DNA of 64,000 bases from Cloacibacillus porcorum (lineage in GTDB: Bacteria > Synergistota > Synergistia > Synergistales > Synergistaceae), in NCBI RefSeq assembly GCF_001701045.1, contig NZ_CP016757.1, forward strand, positions 3,312,219 to 3,376,218, written 5' to 3'. The notes beneath the pieces were generated by a model that saw nothing but the letters and a program-made list of their open reading frames with translations, made no database searches and was not told the origin of the DNA. Made by a program: the position numbers and the translations under genes. This document shows, one piece after another, positions 16,345 through 25,584 of the stretch; within the stretch, counting starts at the first letter, position 1, and each line of letters starts with the position of its first letter.

Positions 16345-17126
16345 TGGACGAGAGATACGCAATCGAAGCTGACGACATATCGTTCAGCTACGCCACGGAG
16401 AGCCCCGCCCTCCGTGGTCTTTCGCTGCGCGTGCGGCGCGGAGAATTCGTCTGCGTCCTCGGACACAGCGGCTGCGGCAAGAGCACGCTGCTCAGCCTTC
16501 TCATGGGCCTTCTCGATCCCTCCTCGGGTTCAATAAAGATCGAAGGTGAACCGATGCGCGGGCCGGCAACCGACAGGGCGATCGTCTTTCAGGACTACTC
16601 GCTTTTTCCCTGGATGACGGCGCGGCAAAATGTCGCCTTCGGTATCGAGCACTCGCGCGGGCTGGCGAAAAAGGCGGCGCTGGAGCGCGCCGACGGCTAT
16701 CTGGCACAGGTGGGGCTCTATGAGAGCCGCGGAAAGTATCCCCACCAGCTGTCGGGAGGTATGCGCCAGCGGGCCGCCATCGCGCGCGCACTGGCGATGG
16801 ACTCCGCCATTTGGCTCTTCGACGAACCCTTCAGCGCGCTTGATCCGCAGATGCGCGGCTCGCTGCAGGCCCTTGTGATGGAGCTGGCAAAAACGGAGCG
16901 TCACCGAACCGTCCTCTTCGTCACCCACAACGTCGACGAGGCGGTGCTGCTCGGGGAAAGAATACTCTTTATGGCCGGGGGACGCATCTGCCGCGAGGCG
17001 GCGGTACCCTTCGATTACCCGAGGGCGAAAAACGAAATCCTGCGCACGCCGGAATATTTCTCGCTCGCCAACAGCCTCGCGGAGCTCTTTTACGAGACCC
17101 GCGGGGAGAGGGAGAGGGCGGGATGA
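16344..17126 (+). CDS. ABC transporter ATPase (SsuB/TauB type)
   Basis: 260 residues with Walker A GHSGCGKST near residue 40, the Q-loop in VFQDYSLFPWMT, ABC signature LSGGMRQRAAIARAL, Walker B WLFDEPFSALD and the switch His in FVTHNVDEA. It powers import together with the binding protein before it and the permease after it. The start and stop both overlap neighbours, which marks a single coupled operon. Confidence 0.95.
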   Translation: MDERYAIEADDISFSYATESPALRGLSLRVRRGEFVCVLGHSGCGKSTLLSLLMGLLDPSSGSIKIEGEPMRGPATDRAIVFQDYSLFPWMTARQNVAFGIEHSRGLAKKAALERADGYLAQVGLYESRGKYPHQLSGGMRQRAAIARALAMDSAIWLFDEPFSALDPQMRGSLQALVMELAKTERHRTVLFVTHNVDEAVLLGERILFMAGGRICREAAVPFDYPRAKNEILRTPEYFSLANSLAELFYETRGERERAG

Positions 17127-18025
17127 GGCGCGCGCTGCCAGCGACCCAGCTTATCTTCGCGGCGCTGACGGCGCTGGTCCTCCACAACCACAGCGGCTCG
17201 CTCGCCGACTGCCGTATGTTCCTTGCTGCCCTCGCGCTAATCGAGGCCGTCTATCTGATAAGGATATACCGCGAACCGCGGCGCTGCGCGGCCCTCTCCG
17301 TGATAACCTCGCTGATACTGATAATCCTTTTCACCTGGGAGCTCGCGGCGGTCAACCTAAAGATCGCCAACCCCATCCTGCTGCCGCCGCCGGACGAAGT
17401 ATTCGAGGTCTTCGCCGACTGCCGCGCGCTCATGCTCAAGGGCGTTTTTTCGTCACTTACGCTGCTCGGCTTCAGCATGTCGTCCGCCCTCATATCCGGT
17501 GTCGTTCTCGGCCTCGCCGTCGGCCGGGTGCCGTTCCTGCGCGACATTTTCCTGCCGGTCGCCAAGGTGCTGAGCCCGGTGCCGCCGATAATCTACAGCC
17601 CCTACGCCGTGGCGGTGATGCCGACCTTCCGCAGCGCGGCGGCATTGATAATAATTCTCGGAATCTTCTGGCCCACATTCATGGGGATAATCAACCGCGT
17701 CGCCGCGATGGACAGGCGTATCGCCGATTCGGCGCGCGCCCTGGGGCTCTCGCCAAGGGAGATGATCTTCCGTGTAATGCTGCCCTATCTATTCCCAGGC
17801 ATCATGTCCGGACTGCACGTGACGCTCTCGACCTCCTTCCTGCTGCTGACGATGGCGGAGATGATGGGAGCCTCCAGCGGCCTCGGATACTTCATAAAAA
17901 ATTATTCCGACTACGCCAACTACACCAACGTCATCGCGGGAATAATCCTCATCGGTGTCGTCGTCAGCCTCTTGAACGCGCTGCTGAGCTTCGCCGAGAA
18001 GAGGCTGGTACGCTGGAAGGAATAA
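17123..18025 (+). CDS. ABC transporter permease (SsuC/TauC type)
   Basis: 300 residues with about seven hydrophobic segments. The BPD-type coupling loop is visible in DRRIADSARALGLSPREMIFRVMLPYLFPGIMSG near residue 200, the region that docks on the ATPase. The N-terminal three segments are an extension beyond the usual six-helix SsuC core. It overlaps the ATPase gene by 4 bp and is the last gene of the padR-DUF5714-ABC operon. Confidence 0.9.
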   Translation: MRRALPATQLIFAALTALVLHNHSGSLADCRMFLAALALIEAVYLIRIYREPRRCAALSVITSLILIILFTWELAAVNLKIANPILLPPPDEVFEVFADCRALMLKGVFSSLTLLGFSMSSALISGVVLGLAVGRVPFLRDIFLPVAKVLSPVPPIIYSPYAVAVMPTFRSAAALIIILGIFWPTFMGIINRVAAMDRRIADSARALGLSPREMIFRVMLPYLFPGIMSGLHVTLSTSFLLLTMAEMMGASSGLGYFIKNYSDYANYTNVIAGIILIGVVVSLLNALLSFAEKRLVRWKE

Positions 18026-18028
18026 GAA

Positions 18029-18059
18029 GCGCGGCTCCGCCTGCCAAGGGGAGCCGCGC
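18029..18059. terminator. Hairpin after the ABC operon
   Basis: GCGCGGCTCC pairs with GGAGCCGCGC around an 11-nt loop, followed by CCTTTCTATC. It lies between the convergent permease and G3E GTPase genes. Confidence 0.72.
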
Positions 18060-18084
18060 CTTTCTATCTATCTCTGCGGTAAAC

Positions 18085-19074
18085 CTAGAAACGCAGTTCG
18101 AGCAGTTTTATCCCCGCATCCTGGAAGAGTCCGGGAATTTCACGCCTTGCCCGCTTTCTTCTGATGAAGATCGCGAGGTTGCGCGGCTGGCTGAAATCCT
18201 CCGCCGCCGCAGAATAGACGGGTCTGCCGCTGCCGACGATGTCAAACACCTTCCACCGTCCGTCAGTATCGATGAAATAACCCTTTGAACGCACGATATC
18301 GTCGGGCAGTTTCTCCAGCACCTCTTTGAACTTTTCCGGATCGCCCTCCCAGAAGACGCTGAGCGAGGCGAGATTGTCCGGCGGAGCCATGTGGGGCGTC
18401 ATATTACTGAGCGTATCGTCAATGAACTTCTCCCACTCCGCCATCTCAGGAATCTCTTCGGTCTTCTCTTCGGCCTCCGCCGCGGGACGGAATATCTCCC
18501 AGGGGACGTTGCCGAAGGCGGCCCGCGTGATACGCGCCGCGGGGTTGAGCTGCCGCAGATGCGCCTCAAGGGCATCCGCCTCCTCGGCGGAAACCAGGTC
18601 CGTCTTGTTGATGATGAGATCGGTCGCCGCCTCCGTCTGGCGGATGACGGCGTTGAAGAGGTCGAGCCAATCCTCAAAATGGACCGCGTCGATCACACAG
18701 ATATTGCCCGCCATCTGATAATAGTCATGGAGCATCCCGTGGGACAGGTCCTTTTTCATATCGGTGGTGTCGGCGACGCCGCTCGCCTCGACAAGCAGGA
18801 TCGTCGGCTGATAGTCCTTAAGTATCGTGTAGAGGCCGCGCAGGAAATCACCCTTTGCGCAGGCGCAGAAGATCGAACCGCGGCTGATCTCGATAATCTC
18901 AAGGCCGTTTTTGCGCACCACGTCGCCGTCGACTCCGGCCTTGCCGAATTCGTTCATCAGAACGGCGATCCGCTCCCCCTCGGGGTGCGTCTCAAGGAGA
19001 TGCTTAAGCAGCGTCGTCTTTCCGCTGCCAAGAAACCCCGACAAAAGGAATACCTTGCATTTACTCTCTTTCAT
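18085..19074 (-). CDS. G3E-family GTPase (CobW/HypB/UreG-like metal or cofactor chaperone)
   Basis: 329 residues. Walker A GFLGSGKTT at residues 13-21, the Glu-containing switch VLMNEFGKAGVDGD, a CxC in SIFCACAKGDF where many CobW proteins carry CxCC, LLVEASGVADT, and the guanine-specificity motif NKTDLV near residue 156. A variable C-terminal domain follows. These GTPases deliver metals or B12-type cofactors to target enzymes. The partner is not identified; it is convergent with the DUF5714/ABC operon. ATG follows GGAGAG. Confidence 0.87.
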   Translation of the reverse strand: MKESKCKVFLLSGFLGSGKTTLLKHLLETHPEGERIAVLMNEFGKAGVDGDVVRKNGLEIIEISRGSIFCACAKGDFLRGLYTILKDYQPTILLVEASGVADTTDMKKDLSHGMLHDYYQMAGNICVIDAVHFEDWLDLFNAVIRQTEAATDLIINKTDLVSAEEADALEAHLRQLNPAARITRAAFGNVPWEIFRPAAEAEEKTEEIPEMAEWEKFIDDTLSNMTPHMAPPDNLASLSVFWEGDPEKFKEVLEKLPDDIVRSKGYFIDTDGRWKVFDIVGSGRPVYSAAAEDFSQPRNLAIFIRRKRARREIPGLFQDAGIKLLELRF

Positions 19075-19248
19075 TCTCTCTCCGCTCCTCCGCGGTCAGC
19101 GATCCGCAAAATTTTTATTGCAGTTTATTGAAGACTACCACACCTATTAGACATTATCAACTATATTCAAAGTAATCTATAGATAAAAAAAGACGGCTTT
19201 ATGTCCCTATCACATATCATTCATTATATTCGTTTAGATATCGGAAAA

Positions 19249-19283
19249 GGCCCGCTGGGACGAGACACTTTCCCTCGCGGGCC
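19249..19283 (-). terminator. Terminator of the BTAD regulator gene
   Basis: On the minus strand GGCCCGC pairs with GCGGGCC across a 21-nt loop, followed by TTTTCC. It lies 58 bp beyond the regulator's stop. Confidence 0.6.
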
Positions 19284-19340
19284 ATTCATTTTAAGTATAC
19301 GCCTGTAAAATGATCTGGCTTTTTTAGTATCAGAACACCT

Positions 19341-22298
19341 TTACCGCTCGTCCCTTTTTATCCAGCCGACCTTATGTCTAAGCAGTTCGAGCTGCTCTTC
19401 ATACCACTCCTGCGAGTGCTTCAGCACGCTTTCCGCAAATTCGCGCGGCATATCGCCGCGCATTTTGAAAAGTTCCAGCTTCGCCCAGTAAAGCGTCGCC
19501 TGCCAGATGGGACGCCGCGTTTCGCTCACAAGCCGTTTAGCCACTGTGAAACAGATGCCTGCGTGGTACCAGTCTTTTTTAAGGGAGTTTATCAGCCCCA
19601 TGAGGCTGAAAGCGATCCCGCCGCCCTGGAGACCGTCTTCCCAGTCCGTGTGCATGATGTTGCAGATCTTGCCCATACGCTGCAGGTAAACCTCGGCCTC
19701 TTTATATCTTCCGAGCAGCATGAGGCAGAAGGCCGCCTTCGCGAGTGAGAGCCCCAGGGCCCGGAACAGCGCCACCGATTCTCCGATATTGACGCAGTTT
19801 TCGTAAAATGAGAGCGCCTCCTCGATCTTACCCTGGGCGAGCTTCCAGTCACCGCGGAAGTGTTCGGCGGCAATGAGACAGACGGTGTAATTCTGCCCCT
19901 TTTCCTCAAGTTTTTCAAAGACCAGCGTCGACATCAGCAGATATTTTTCAACCTCGTCATGGCGTCCCGCAAGTATCCGCGCGATGGCGATGAAGCGCAG
20001 CGCGATCCCCTCCCAGTGGCGGTAACCGGCCTTTTTTGCGTATTTGTAGAGCTTTTCCGCGCAGAAGGAGAGGCGCTTAGCGTCGTCACGCTGGATCGCG
20101 AGGTAACACATCTGTACGCCGGCCTTTATCACCGGCTCCGGCTCACCGATGGCCATCGCCTTGCGCACGGCGCCGCGCAGCATATAGTCGGCGTCGTCAT
20201 AGCGTCCGCTCCACCACAGATAACCACCCTTTAAAATATAGAGGTCGCGCTCCATGCGCAGAAGGCCGGGGCTGCCGCCCTCAGTGCGGAAGAGGCGGTT
20301 CATTATCTCCCAGGCGTCGGCCAGCGCCTTCTGCGTGTAATTGACGTCTTCGGCGGTGGGGATATAGTGCATAAGGTCCTGGTCGACAAGCGTCGGGAAC
20401 ACCTCGTGAACGGCCATAAAGTGCAGCTCAAGCTCGCGTATGCGCCAGAAAAGCTCTCTCTCCGTCAGCTTCGCCTCGTGGCAGTGATAGTAGAGCCGGG
20501 AGCATATCTTCTTATGGCGGTACTGGAGAACGGGCGGCGTCAGCGCTTCGAGTATCTCCATATTTTTCGCGTGGAGCGCCACCTTGCGGGAGACGGACAT
20601 CCCATCAAGAAGCGCCTCGCGTATCTTCGTATGGGTAAAATAGTAAAGCACGTCGCCCTCGCCGGACTCCTGCTCGCGCAGGAAACCGTGCAGTCTGAGG
20701 TTGTTGAAAAATTTAGAGACCTGCAGCGGCGATATCTCCAATACCCGTGAGATCTCTTTCATTGAGGCGCACTCGGGACAGACGGCGATCGCCTCAAGAA
20801 AAAGCCTTTCGTTTTCGTCGAGAAGCTCTATCATCGACAGATAGGCGTTCTTATAGGGGGCGGCGCCGTCGATTATGCCGTCCAGCTTATATTTCAGCAG
20901 TTCTTTGATGAAGAAGGGATTACCCTCCGTCTGCATATAGACGTCGTGTATCCGTTCGTTGGACCATTCCTCGTCAGGAGCCATCTCATGGCAGATGCGG
21001 CCCGTCTCCTCAAGGTTGAATCTCCGCAGCGTTATCTCAAACTTTTCAAAAGGTTCGTCCGCGAGCGCCGTGCGCAGCATAAAGGCCGAGCGGATCTCCT
21101 CGAAGCCGGTGACGAGCATGTGGCGCGGCGCGCTGTTGTCGCACATCAGCGATTCGATGATGTTCCAAGATGCGTCATCCATCCACTGGATGTTCTCGAT
21201 CACGAGCAGGCGGTGTACCCCCTCCGCGGTCTCGGCGGTGCGCTGGTAGATAAGGTCAGCGATATAGGAGTAGCTGAGCTCGGAGAGCGATTTGATATTC
21301 TCCTGCTGTGCGGGAGAGATATGGAGGGATTTCAGAAGACGCATGACGGGAGCCAGCGGATACGACTTCTCCTCCTGCCAGCAGTCGACAGAGAAGCATT
21401 CCCACCCTCTTTCCGTGAGACAGGAGATGATCTCGTTCACAAATACCGTCTTGCCGATCCCCTGTTCGCCCCAAACCAAGCCGCAGAGGGAGCGGCCCGG
21501 CACCGCGCCGGAAAAGAAATCGAGCATCCGCAGGATCTCATCGTTGCGGGCCAGCGGACTCTCCTCGCTGTTATGAGCCGACGCCCTGATGTTGGGAGTC
21601 TCTTTCTTTCGCCTCATCAGCGTCGAGATATCGGAAAGGTTGGCTTCGATGCCGAAGTCGCTCTCTATACGCGCGGAGAAGGAGCGGGCCATGTCAACGG
21701 CCTTGATCTTCTGGTTGGTTTTTATATAGAGCCGCACCAGCTCTCCATGTATCTTTTCATCATAGGGCTCGCACTCCGTAAGTTTTTCATAGCATAGTAT
21801 GGCGTCGTCAAAGCGGCTTTCTGCAAAACCGGCCAGCTGCGCCTGCGCCCGTTTTTTAAGATTACGCACAAGCATGTTATGATAATGCTGTCTCTTCGGC
21901 AGCAGCCAGTCGCTGAAGGAGGCCCAGTCGTCTATCTCCGCGATATCAAAAAAGGGGCTGCAGAGTCCCGAGATCTCGGGCCAGCCGAGAGAGTCTATAC
22001 GAGGCAGAAGGTCTATGTCGCGTTCTATCTTGAATTTTGCGTCAAGAACGACGGAACCTCCGCTGCTGAGATTCACAGGCAGGATTTTCTTTATATGGCT
22101 CAGCGCGTTGCTCAGATTCCGGCGCGCCTTTTCCATCGTTTTGTCGGCCCACAGATATTCGCAGATCTTATCCTTAGACAGAGTCTTTTCCTCAATCAGC
22201 ATCAGCGCCAGTATCTGCGCCTTTTTAAACGGGAAAATATGAGGCGTCCCATCGATGAAAAGTTCCGGCGTTCCGAGAAAACGAGCCTTAAATTTCAT
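19341..22298 (-). CDS. Large BTAD/SARP-type transcriptional activator with AAA ATPase and TPR region
   Basis: 985 residues. Residues 1-100 form an OmpR-like winged helix (LGTPELFIDG..., KDKICEYLWADKTMEKARRNLSNALSHIKK). Residues 100-250 match the BTAD region (AILCYEKLTECEPYDEKIHGELVRLY). An AAA/STAND ATPase follows, with Walker A GEQGIGKT near residue 282 and LLVIENIQWMDDASW as the Walker B region. The remaining half is helical, TPR-like repeats. Such proteins are ligand- or ATP-gated activators. It diverges across a 503-bp A+T-rich gap from the YfcC-M20 genes, its most likely targets. Confidence 0.88.
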   Translation of the reverse strand: MKFKARFLGTPELFIDGTPHIFPFKKAQILALMLIEEKTLSKDKICEYLWADKTMEKARRNLSNALSHIKKILPVNLSSGGSVVLDAKFKIERDIDLLPRIDSLGWPEISGLCSPFFDIAEIDDWASFSDWLLPKRQHYHNMLVRNLKKRAQAQLAGFAESRFDDAILCYEKLTECEPYDEKIHGELVRLYIKTNQKIKAVDMARSFSARIESDFGIEANLSDISTLMRRKKETPNIRASAHNSEESPLARNDEILRMLDFFSGAVPGRSLCGLVWGEQGIGKTVFVNEIISCLTERGWECFSVDCWQEEKSYPLAPVMRLLKSLHISPAQQENIKSLSELSYSYIADLIYQRTAETAEGVHRLLVIENIQWMDDASWNIIESLMCDNSAPRHMLVTGFEEIRSAFMLRTALADEPFEKFEITLRRFNLEETGRICHEMAPDEEWSNERIHDVYMQTEGNPFFIKELLKYKLDGIIDGAAPYKNAYLSMIELLDENERLFLEAIAVCPECASMKEISRVLEISPLQVSKFFNNLRLHGFLREQESGEGDVLYYFTHTKIREALLDGMSVSRKVALHAKNMEILEALTPPVLQYRHKKICSRLYYHCHEAKLTERELFWRIRELELHFMAVHEVFPTLVDQDLMHYIPTAEDVNYTQKALADAWEIMNRLFRTEGGSPGLLRMERDLYILKGGYLWWSGRYDDADYMLRGAVRKAMAIGEPEPVIKAGVQMCYLAIQRDDAKRLSFCAEKLYKYAKKAGYRHWEGIALRFIAIARILAGRHDEVEKYLLMSTLVFEKLEEKGQNYTVCLIAAEHFRGDWKLAQGKIEEALSFYENCVNIGESVALFRALGLSLAKAAFCLMLLGRYKEAEVYLQRMGKICNIMHTDWEDGLQGGGIAFSLMGLINSLKKDWYHAGICFTVAKRLVSETRRPIWQATLYWAKLELFKMRGDMPREFAESVLKHSQEWYEEQLELLRHKVGWIKRDER

Positions 22299-22801
22299 AT
22301 CATCTCTCCTGGGTATCTATAATTATTATCGTGTAATATCTTTTATATTTTATTTAAAAATAATTTTATAATGATTTAATGGTGCTTACTTTATTTTATA
22401 TCATTTTTCATAATAAGAAAAATATCCGCAAATGTGCAAAAAGACACTCAAATTATAAACTCAGTTAAATCTTGTGCATCAGAAAGAATTCTTATTCATT
22501 ATATTTCCGGAGGTCAAAAAAAATGCAAAAAAGCTCGTAACACAAATTTTAATTATTCCATCTTTAAAACGTAAAAGTTCATTATTTTGCATGGTTTTTA
22601 CAGTTCGATGCTACCCTTCAAAGTACTAATATTAATTTTGCACATTAAATATAAATTAATATAAATAAATTATGCATAATTATTATTAGAATACGCCGTC
22701 AGAACCGAGATGATGCCCTGCCACCCAGCCAACCAGCTTTTAACACCACCCCGCGTTACTGCCGCCTTGTGAAAATTATTATGCTTGAAGGAGTGATTTA
22801 A
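22299..22801. other. A+T-rich divergent intergenic region
   Basis: Five hundred bases between the BTAD regulator and the YfcC transporter. It is strongly A+T-rich up to about 22680, then a G+C-rich stretch of about 80 bases (22690-22770) precedes the ribosome site. No gene is supported; frames here lack ribosome sites. It probably holds both divergent promoters and the activator's binding site. The G+C-rich part could be a structured leader, but no known riboswitch consensus was recognised. Confidence 0.5.
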
Positions 22802-24208
22802 GTGGAAGAAAAGAGTGCAAAAAGAAAGTTTTCCATGCCCAATACGTTTGTTGTAATTTCGATCTTTATTATGCTGGCTACGGCGCTCACCTGGCTGATC
22901 CCCTCGGGGAGCTTTGAGCGCGCCTTCGACGAAGCTACCGGCAGGACGCTGGTCGTGCCTGGAACTTTCAAACTGCTTCCGCACACGCCGGTCAGCCTGC
23001 CACAGATGGTCATGTCGATCTATGAGGGAATGGTAGACGCGGCGAACATCATCTTCTTCACCTTTTTCTCCTATGGTTTTATGGTGATGCTGATCAAGGT
23101 CGGCGCCTTCGACGCCGGCGTCGGCGCTATGATACGGAAGCTCAAAGACAAAGACCATTACGCGATGCCGCTGATCGCCATCATATTTTCACTGATGGGG
23201 GCGGCCTTTGGAATATATGAAGAGACGTACGGCTTCGTTCCGGTGGTGATGAGCCTTGGCGTCGCGCTGGGCTACGACCCCTTCTACGGCGCCATTACGG
23301 TCCTCGGAGGCATGGCGACGGGATACGCGGCGGCCTCGATCAACCCATACACCGTCGCCATCGCGCAGACCATCGGCGAACTGCCGCTGTTTTCCGGCAT
23401 GGCCTTTCGCTGGATCTGCTATTTGTGTTTCATGTCGTTCTTCCTCACCTATATGTGCCGCTATGGCCGCATGGTAAAGGCCGACCCTACAAAAAGCTAC
23501 GTCTACGGCGTAGAGTTCCCCTTTTTATCAACCTCCTCATCTTCCGAACTCGCGGGCAAGGATTTTAGTACAAGACATAAGATATCGCTGGTACTCTGCT
23601 TCTCAACCGTTTTCATCTTCGCCTACGGCGCGATCAAATACGGCTGGTACTTCTCGGAACTTTCAGCGATCTTTATCGTTATGATGTTCGTCATCGGCGC
23701 CGTCAACAAACAGAGTATCAACGAAACCTGCGAAGCCTTTGTCGACATCTCAAAGAACATCCTCTTCGCGGCCTTCGTCATCGGTCTATCCCGCGCCATC
23801 CTCGTCGTGCTGCAGAAGGGACAGATAATTGACACCGTCTGTTATTATTTCTCCAACAGCCTCAGCGACATGCCTAAGGTCGTCGCGGCGGAGGCCATGT
23901 TCGGATTCCAGACGCTGCTGAATCTGTTCATCCCCTCCGGCAGCGGTCAGGCCGTCACCTCGATGCCGCTCATGATACCGCTTGCCGACCTTCTGGGTAT
24001 CAACCGCCAGATCGCCGTGCTGACCTTCCAGTTCGGAGACGGATTTTCCAACATCTTCTGGCCCACGGCCTGCGCCACACTCTGCGCCGTCTCAGGCGTT
24101 CCGATCAACCGGTGGTGGAAATTTTTCGCTCCCTACTGCCTTTATGTCACGATAATCGCGGTCGCGCTGATAGCGGTCGCAGTCTCGATAAATTACGGTC
24201 CCTTCTAA
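22802..24208 (+). CDS. YfcC/DcuC-type membrane transporter
   Basis: 468 residues, GTG start after GAAGGAG. Eleven to twelve hydrophobic segments. The YfcC family pattern is visible in FSMPNTFVVISIFIMLATALTWLIPSG, AAFGIYEETYGFVPVVMSLGVALGYDP, ASINPYTVAIAQTIGELPLFSGMAFRWI and the FIPSGSGQAV loop near residue 378. Family members carry amino acids, dipeptides or C4-dicarboxylates. It is followed 27 bp later by an M20 hydrolase, an arrangement suggesting uptake of an N-acyl or peptide-linked compound that is then cleaved. Confidence 0.88.
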   Translation: MEEKSAKRKFSMPNTFVVISIFIMLATALTWLIPSGSFERAFDEATGRTLVVPGTFKLLPHTPVSLPQMVMSIYEGMVDAANIIFFTFFSYGFMVMLIKVGAFDAGVGAMIRKLKDKDHYAMPLIAIIFSLMGAAFGIYEETYGFVPVVMSLGVALGYDPFYGAITVLGGMATGYAAASINPYTVAIAQTIGELPLFSGMAFRWICYLCFMSFFLTYMCRYGRMVKADPTKSYVYGVEFPFLSTSSSSELAGKDFSTRHKISLVLCFSTVFIFAYGAIKYGWYFSELSAIFIVMMFVIGAVNKQSINETCEAFVDISKNILFAAFVIGLSRAILVVLQKGQIIDTVCYYFSNSLSDMPKVVAAEAMFGFQTLLNLFIPSGSGQAVTSMPLMIPLADLLGINRQIAVLTFQFGDGFSNIFWPTACATLCAVSGVPINRWWKFFAPYCLYVTIIAVALIAVAVSINYGPF

Positions 24209-24235
24209 ACGGGGATCTCAGGAGGTGTGTCTTAA

Positions 24236-25387
24236 TTGAAAAACATTACCGAAATTTTGGAGACAAAGAAGGATTCTATCCTGGAATTGGAAAAATTCCT
24301 CTATAACAACCCGGAGATCGAGATGGAGGAATTCAAAGCGAAGGAAAAGTTTATTACGCTCCTGCGGCGGGAGAATTTCACAGTCGAAAGCGATATCGCG
24401 GGCCTGCCGACCGCCTTCGTAGCCCATAAGAGCAGCGGCGCGGGGCCAAGTATCGGGATCATGGCCGAATACGACGCCCTGCCGGGAATGGGACACGCCT
24501 GCGGGCATAACCTCATCGGCGCCATGGGCTTCGGAACCGCGGTCGTGCTGGCGGAAATGCTTGAAGAGCTGAATGGAAGCGTCTATCTCTTCGGAAGTCC
24601 GGCGGAGGAGACTGGCAGAGGTAAGCCCGGACTTTTACGGGAGGGCTGGCTCAAAAAGGCGGACGTGGCCATGATGGTGCATCCGATGAAATTTTCCGCC
24701 CTCACCTCCAACATGGTCAATCTTGAAGGTTACGACATCACCTTTCACGGACGCGCCTCGCACGCGGCGGGTTCGCCGGAAAACGGCGTCAACGCGCTTG
24801 ATGCCGCGGTGATATTCTATAACTCCGTCGGCCTTTTAAGGCAGCAGACGCTCGATGGTTCGCGCGTGCACATGATAATCACAAACGGCGGCGCTGCGGT
24901 GAATATCATTCCCGATACGGCGGCGCTGCGCGTCGAGATACGCCACGAAAACCTCAACTATTTCCGTGGACTCGTGGATAAGGTCCTCGGTATCGCGCAC
25001 GCGGCGGCACAGGCCGCCGGCTGTACGGTAGACATAGAGATGTTCGAACCGCCGATAGCCTGCATGAAAAACAACGGGGTGATGATAGAGCTCTTCAAAA
25101 AACATCTGCACGAGGTTGGTATTACGGAATATGTGGAGGAGTTCAGCACCGGCGGCTGTACCGATATGGGCAACGTGAGTCAGGAGGTCCCCTCCATTCA
25201 CCCATTTATGAAGATGGTCCGCCCTGACTCTGATGAGCATACCCTAGAATTTTTAAAGGACGTCGACGAACCTTACGCGATAGAACAAATGTATAAGATC
25301 ATCGAGTGCATGGCCGGAGTTGGCGCTGACATTCTCAAAGAACCGCGGCTGCTGCAGGAGATAAAAGACGATTTCGCAAAGGCATAG
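24236..25387 (+). CDS. M20-family amidohydrolase (AbgB/IAA-amino-acid hydrolase type)
   Basis: 383 residues from a TTG start with AGGAGGTG ten bases upstream. Metal-site motifs of M20D enzymes are present: GMGHACGHNLIGAMG near residue 82, SPAEETGRGKPGL near residue 121 and a late His in PSIHPFMK. The small dimerisation domain begins at YDITFHGRASHAAGSPENGVNALDAAV. These cytoplasmic enzymes split N-acyl amino acids or aminobenzoyl-glutamate. It lies in an operon with the YfcC carrier and is closed by a strong terminator at 25425. Confidence 0.9.
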   Translation: MKNITEILETKKDSILELEKFLYNNPEIEMEEFKAKEKFITLLRRENFTVESDIAGLPTAFVAHKSSGAGPSIGIMAEYDALPGMGHACGHNLIGAMGFGTAVVLAEMLEELNGSVYLFGSPAEETGRGKPGLLREGWLKKADVAMMVHPMKFSALTSNMVNLEGYDITFHGRASHAAGSPENGVNALDAAVIFYNSVGLLRQQTLDGSRVHMIITNGGAAVNIIPDTAALRVEIRHENLNYFRGLVDKVLGIAHAAAQAAGCTVDIEMFEPPIACMKNNGVMIELFKKHLHEVGITEYVEEFSTGGCTDMGNVSQEVPSIHPFMKMVRPDSDEHTLEFLKDVDEPYAIEQMYKIIECMAGVGADILKEPRLLQEIKDDFAKA

Positions 25388-25424
25388 CGCATAGGATATA
25401 GGTCTATAAATATCGCGGCCCATC

Positions 25425-25461
25425 AAAAAGGGTACGGCTCTAAAAAAGCCGTACCCTTTTT
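25425..25461 (+). terminator. Strong Rho-independent terminator
   Basis: AAAAAGGGTACGGCT and AGCCGTACCCTTTTT form a perfect 15-bp stem around a 7-nt loop, ending in a T-run. It separates the YfcC-M20 operon from the corrinoid methyltransferase operon, which must therefore have its own promoter. Confidence 0.92.
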
Positions 25462-25567
25462 ACGGTGATATACGATAAGATCTGCCGTCTTTATACTCCG
25501 CTCAATAAAATAAATGTAAAACTTATCTGAGTGTTTTTTCATATTTTCAAAATCATTCAAGAATAGG

Positions 25568-25584
25568 TCGGAATAGTTTTTGCA
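25568..25584 (+). promoter_or_regulatory. Possible sigma-54 (-24/-12) promoter for the corrinoid operon
   Basis: TCGGAATAGTTTTTGCA has GG (25570-25571), exactly 10 bp, then GC (25582-25583) inside a perfect TTGCA. It lies 95 bp before the corrinoid-protein ATG. The -24 half is weaker than consensus (TCGGAAT instead of TGGCAC). No sigma-54 activator gene is in the window, so this is only a candidate. Confidence 0.35.

Noticed and set aside
20946-21797. A 283-codon plus-strand frame inside the BTAD regulator
   Set aside because: It is antisense to the ATPase region of a clearly real gene and has no independent support.
22690-22775. A cobalamin (B12) riboswitch in front of the YfcC gene
   Set aside because: A G+C-rich leader with words like CCCTGCCACC loosely recalls a B12 box, but the rest of the consensus (the GCCACTG box and the paired core) was not found. 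Kept only as an unexplained G+C-rich stretch.
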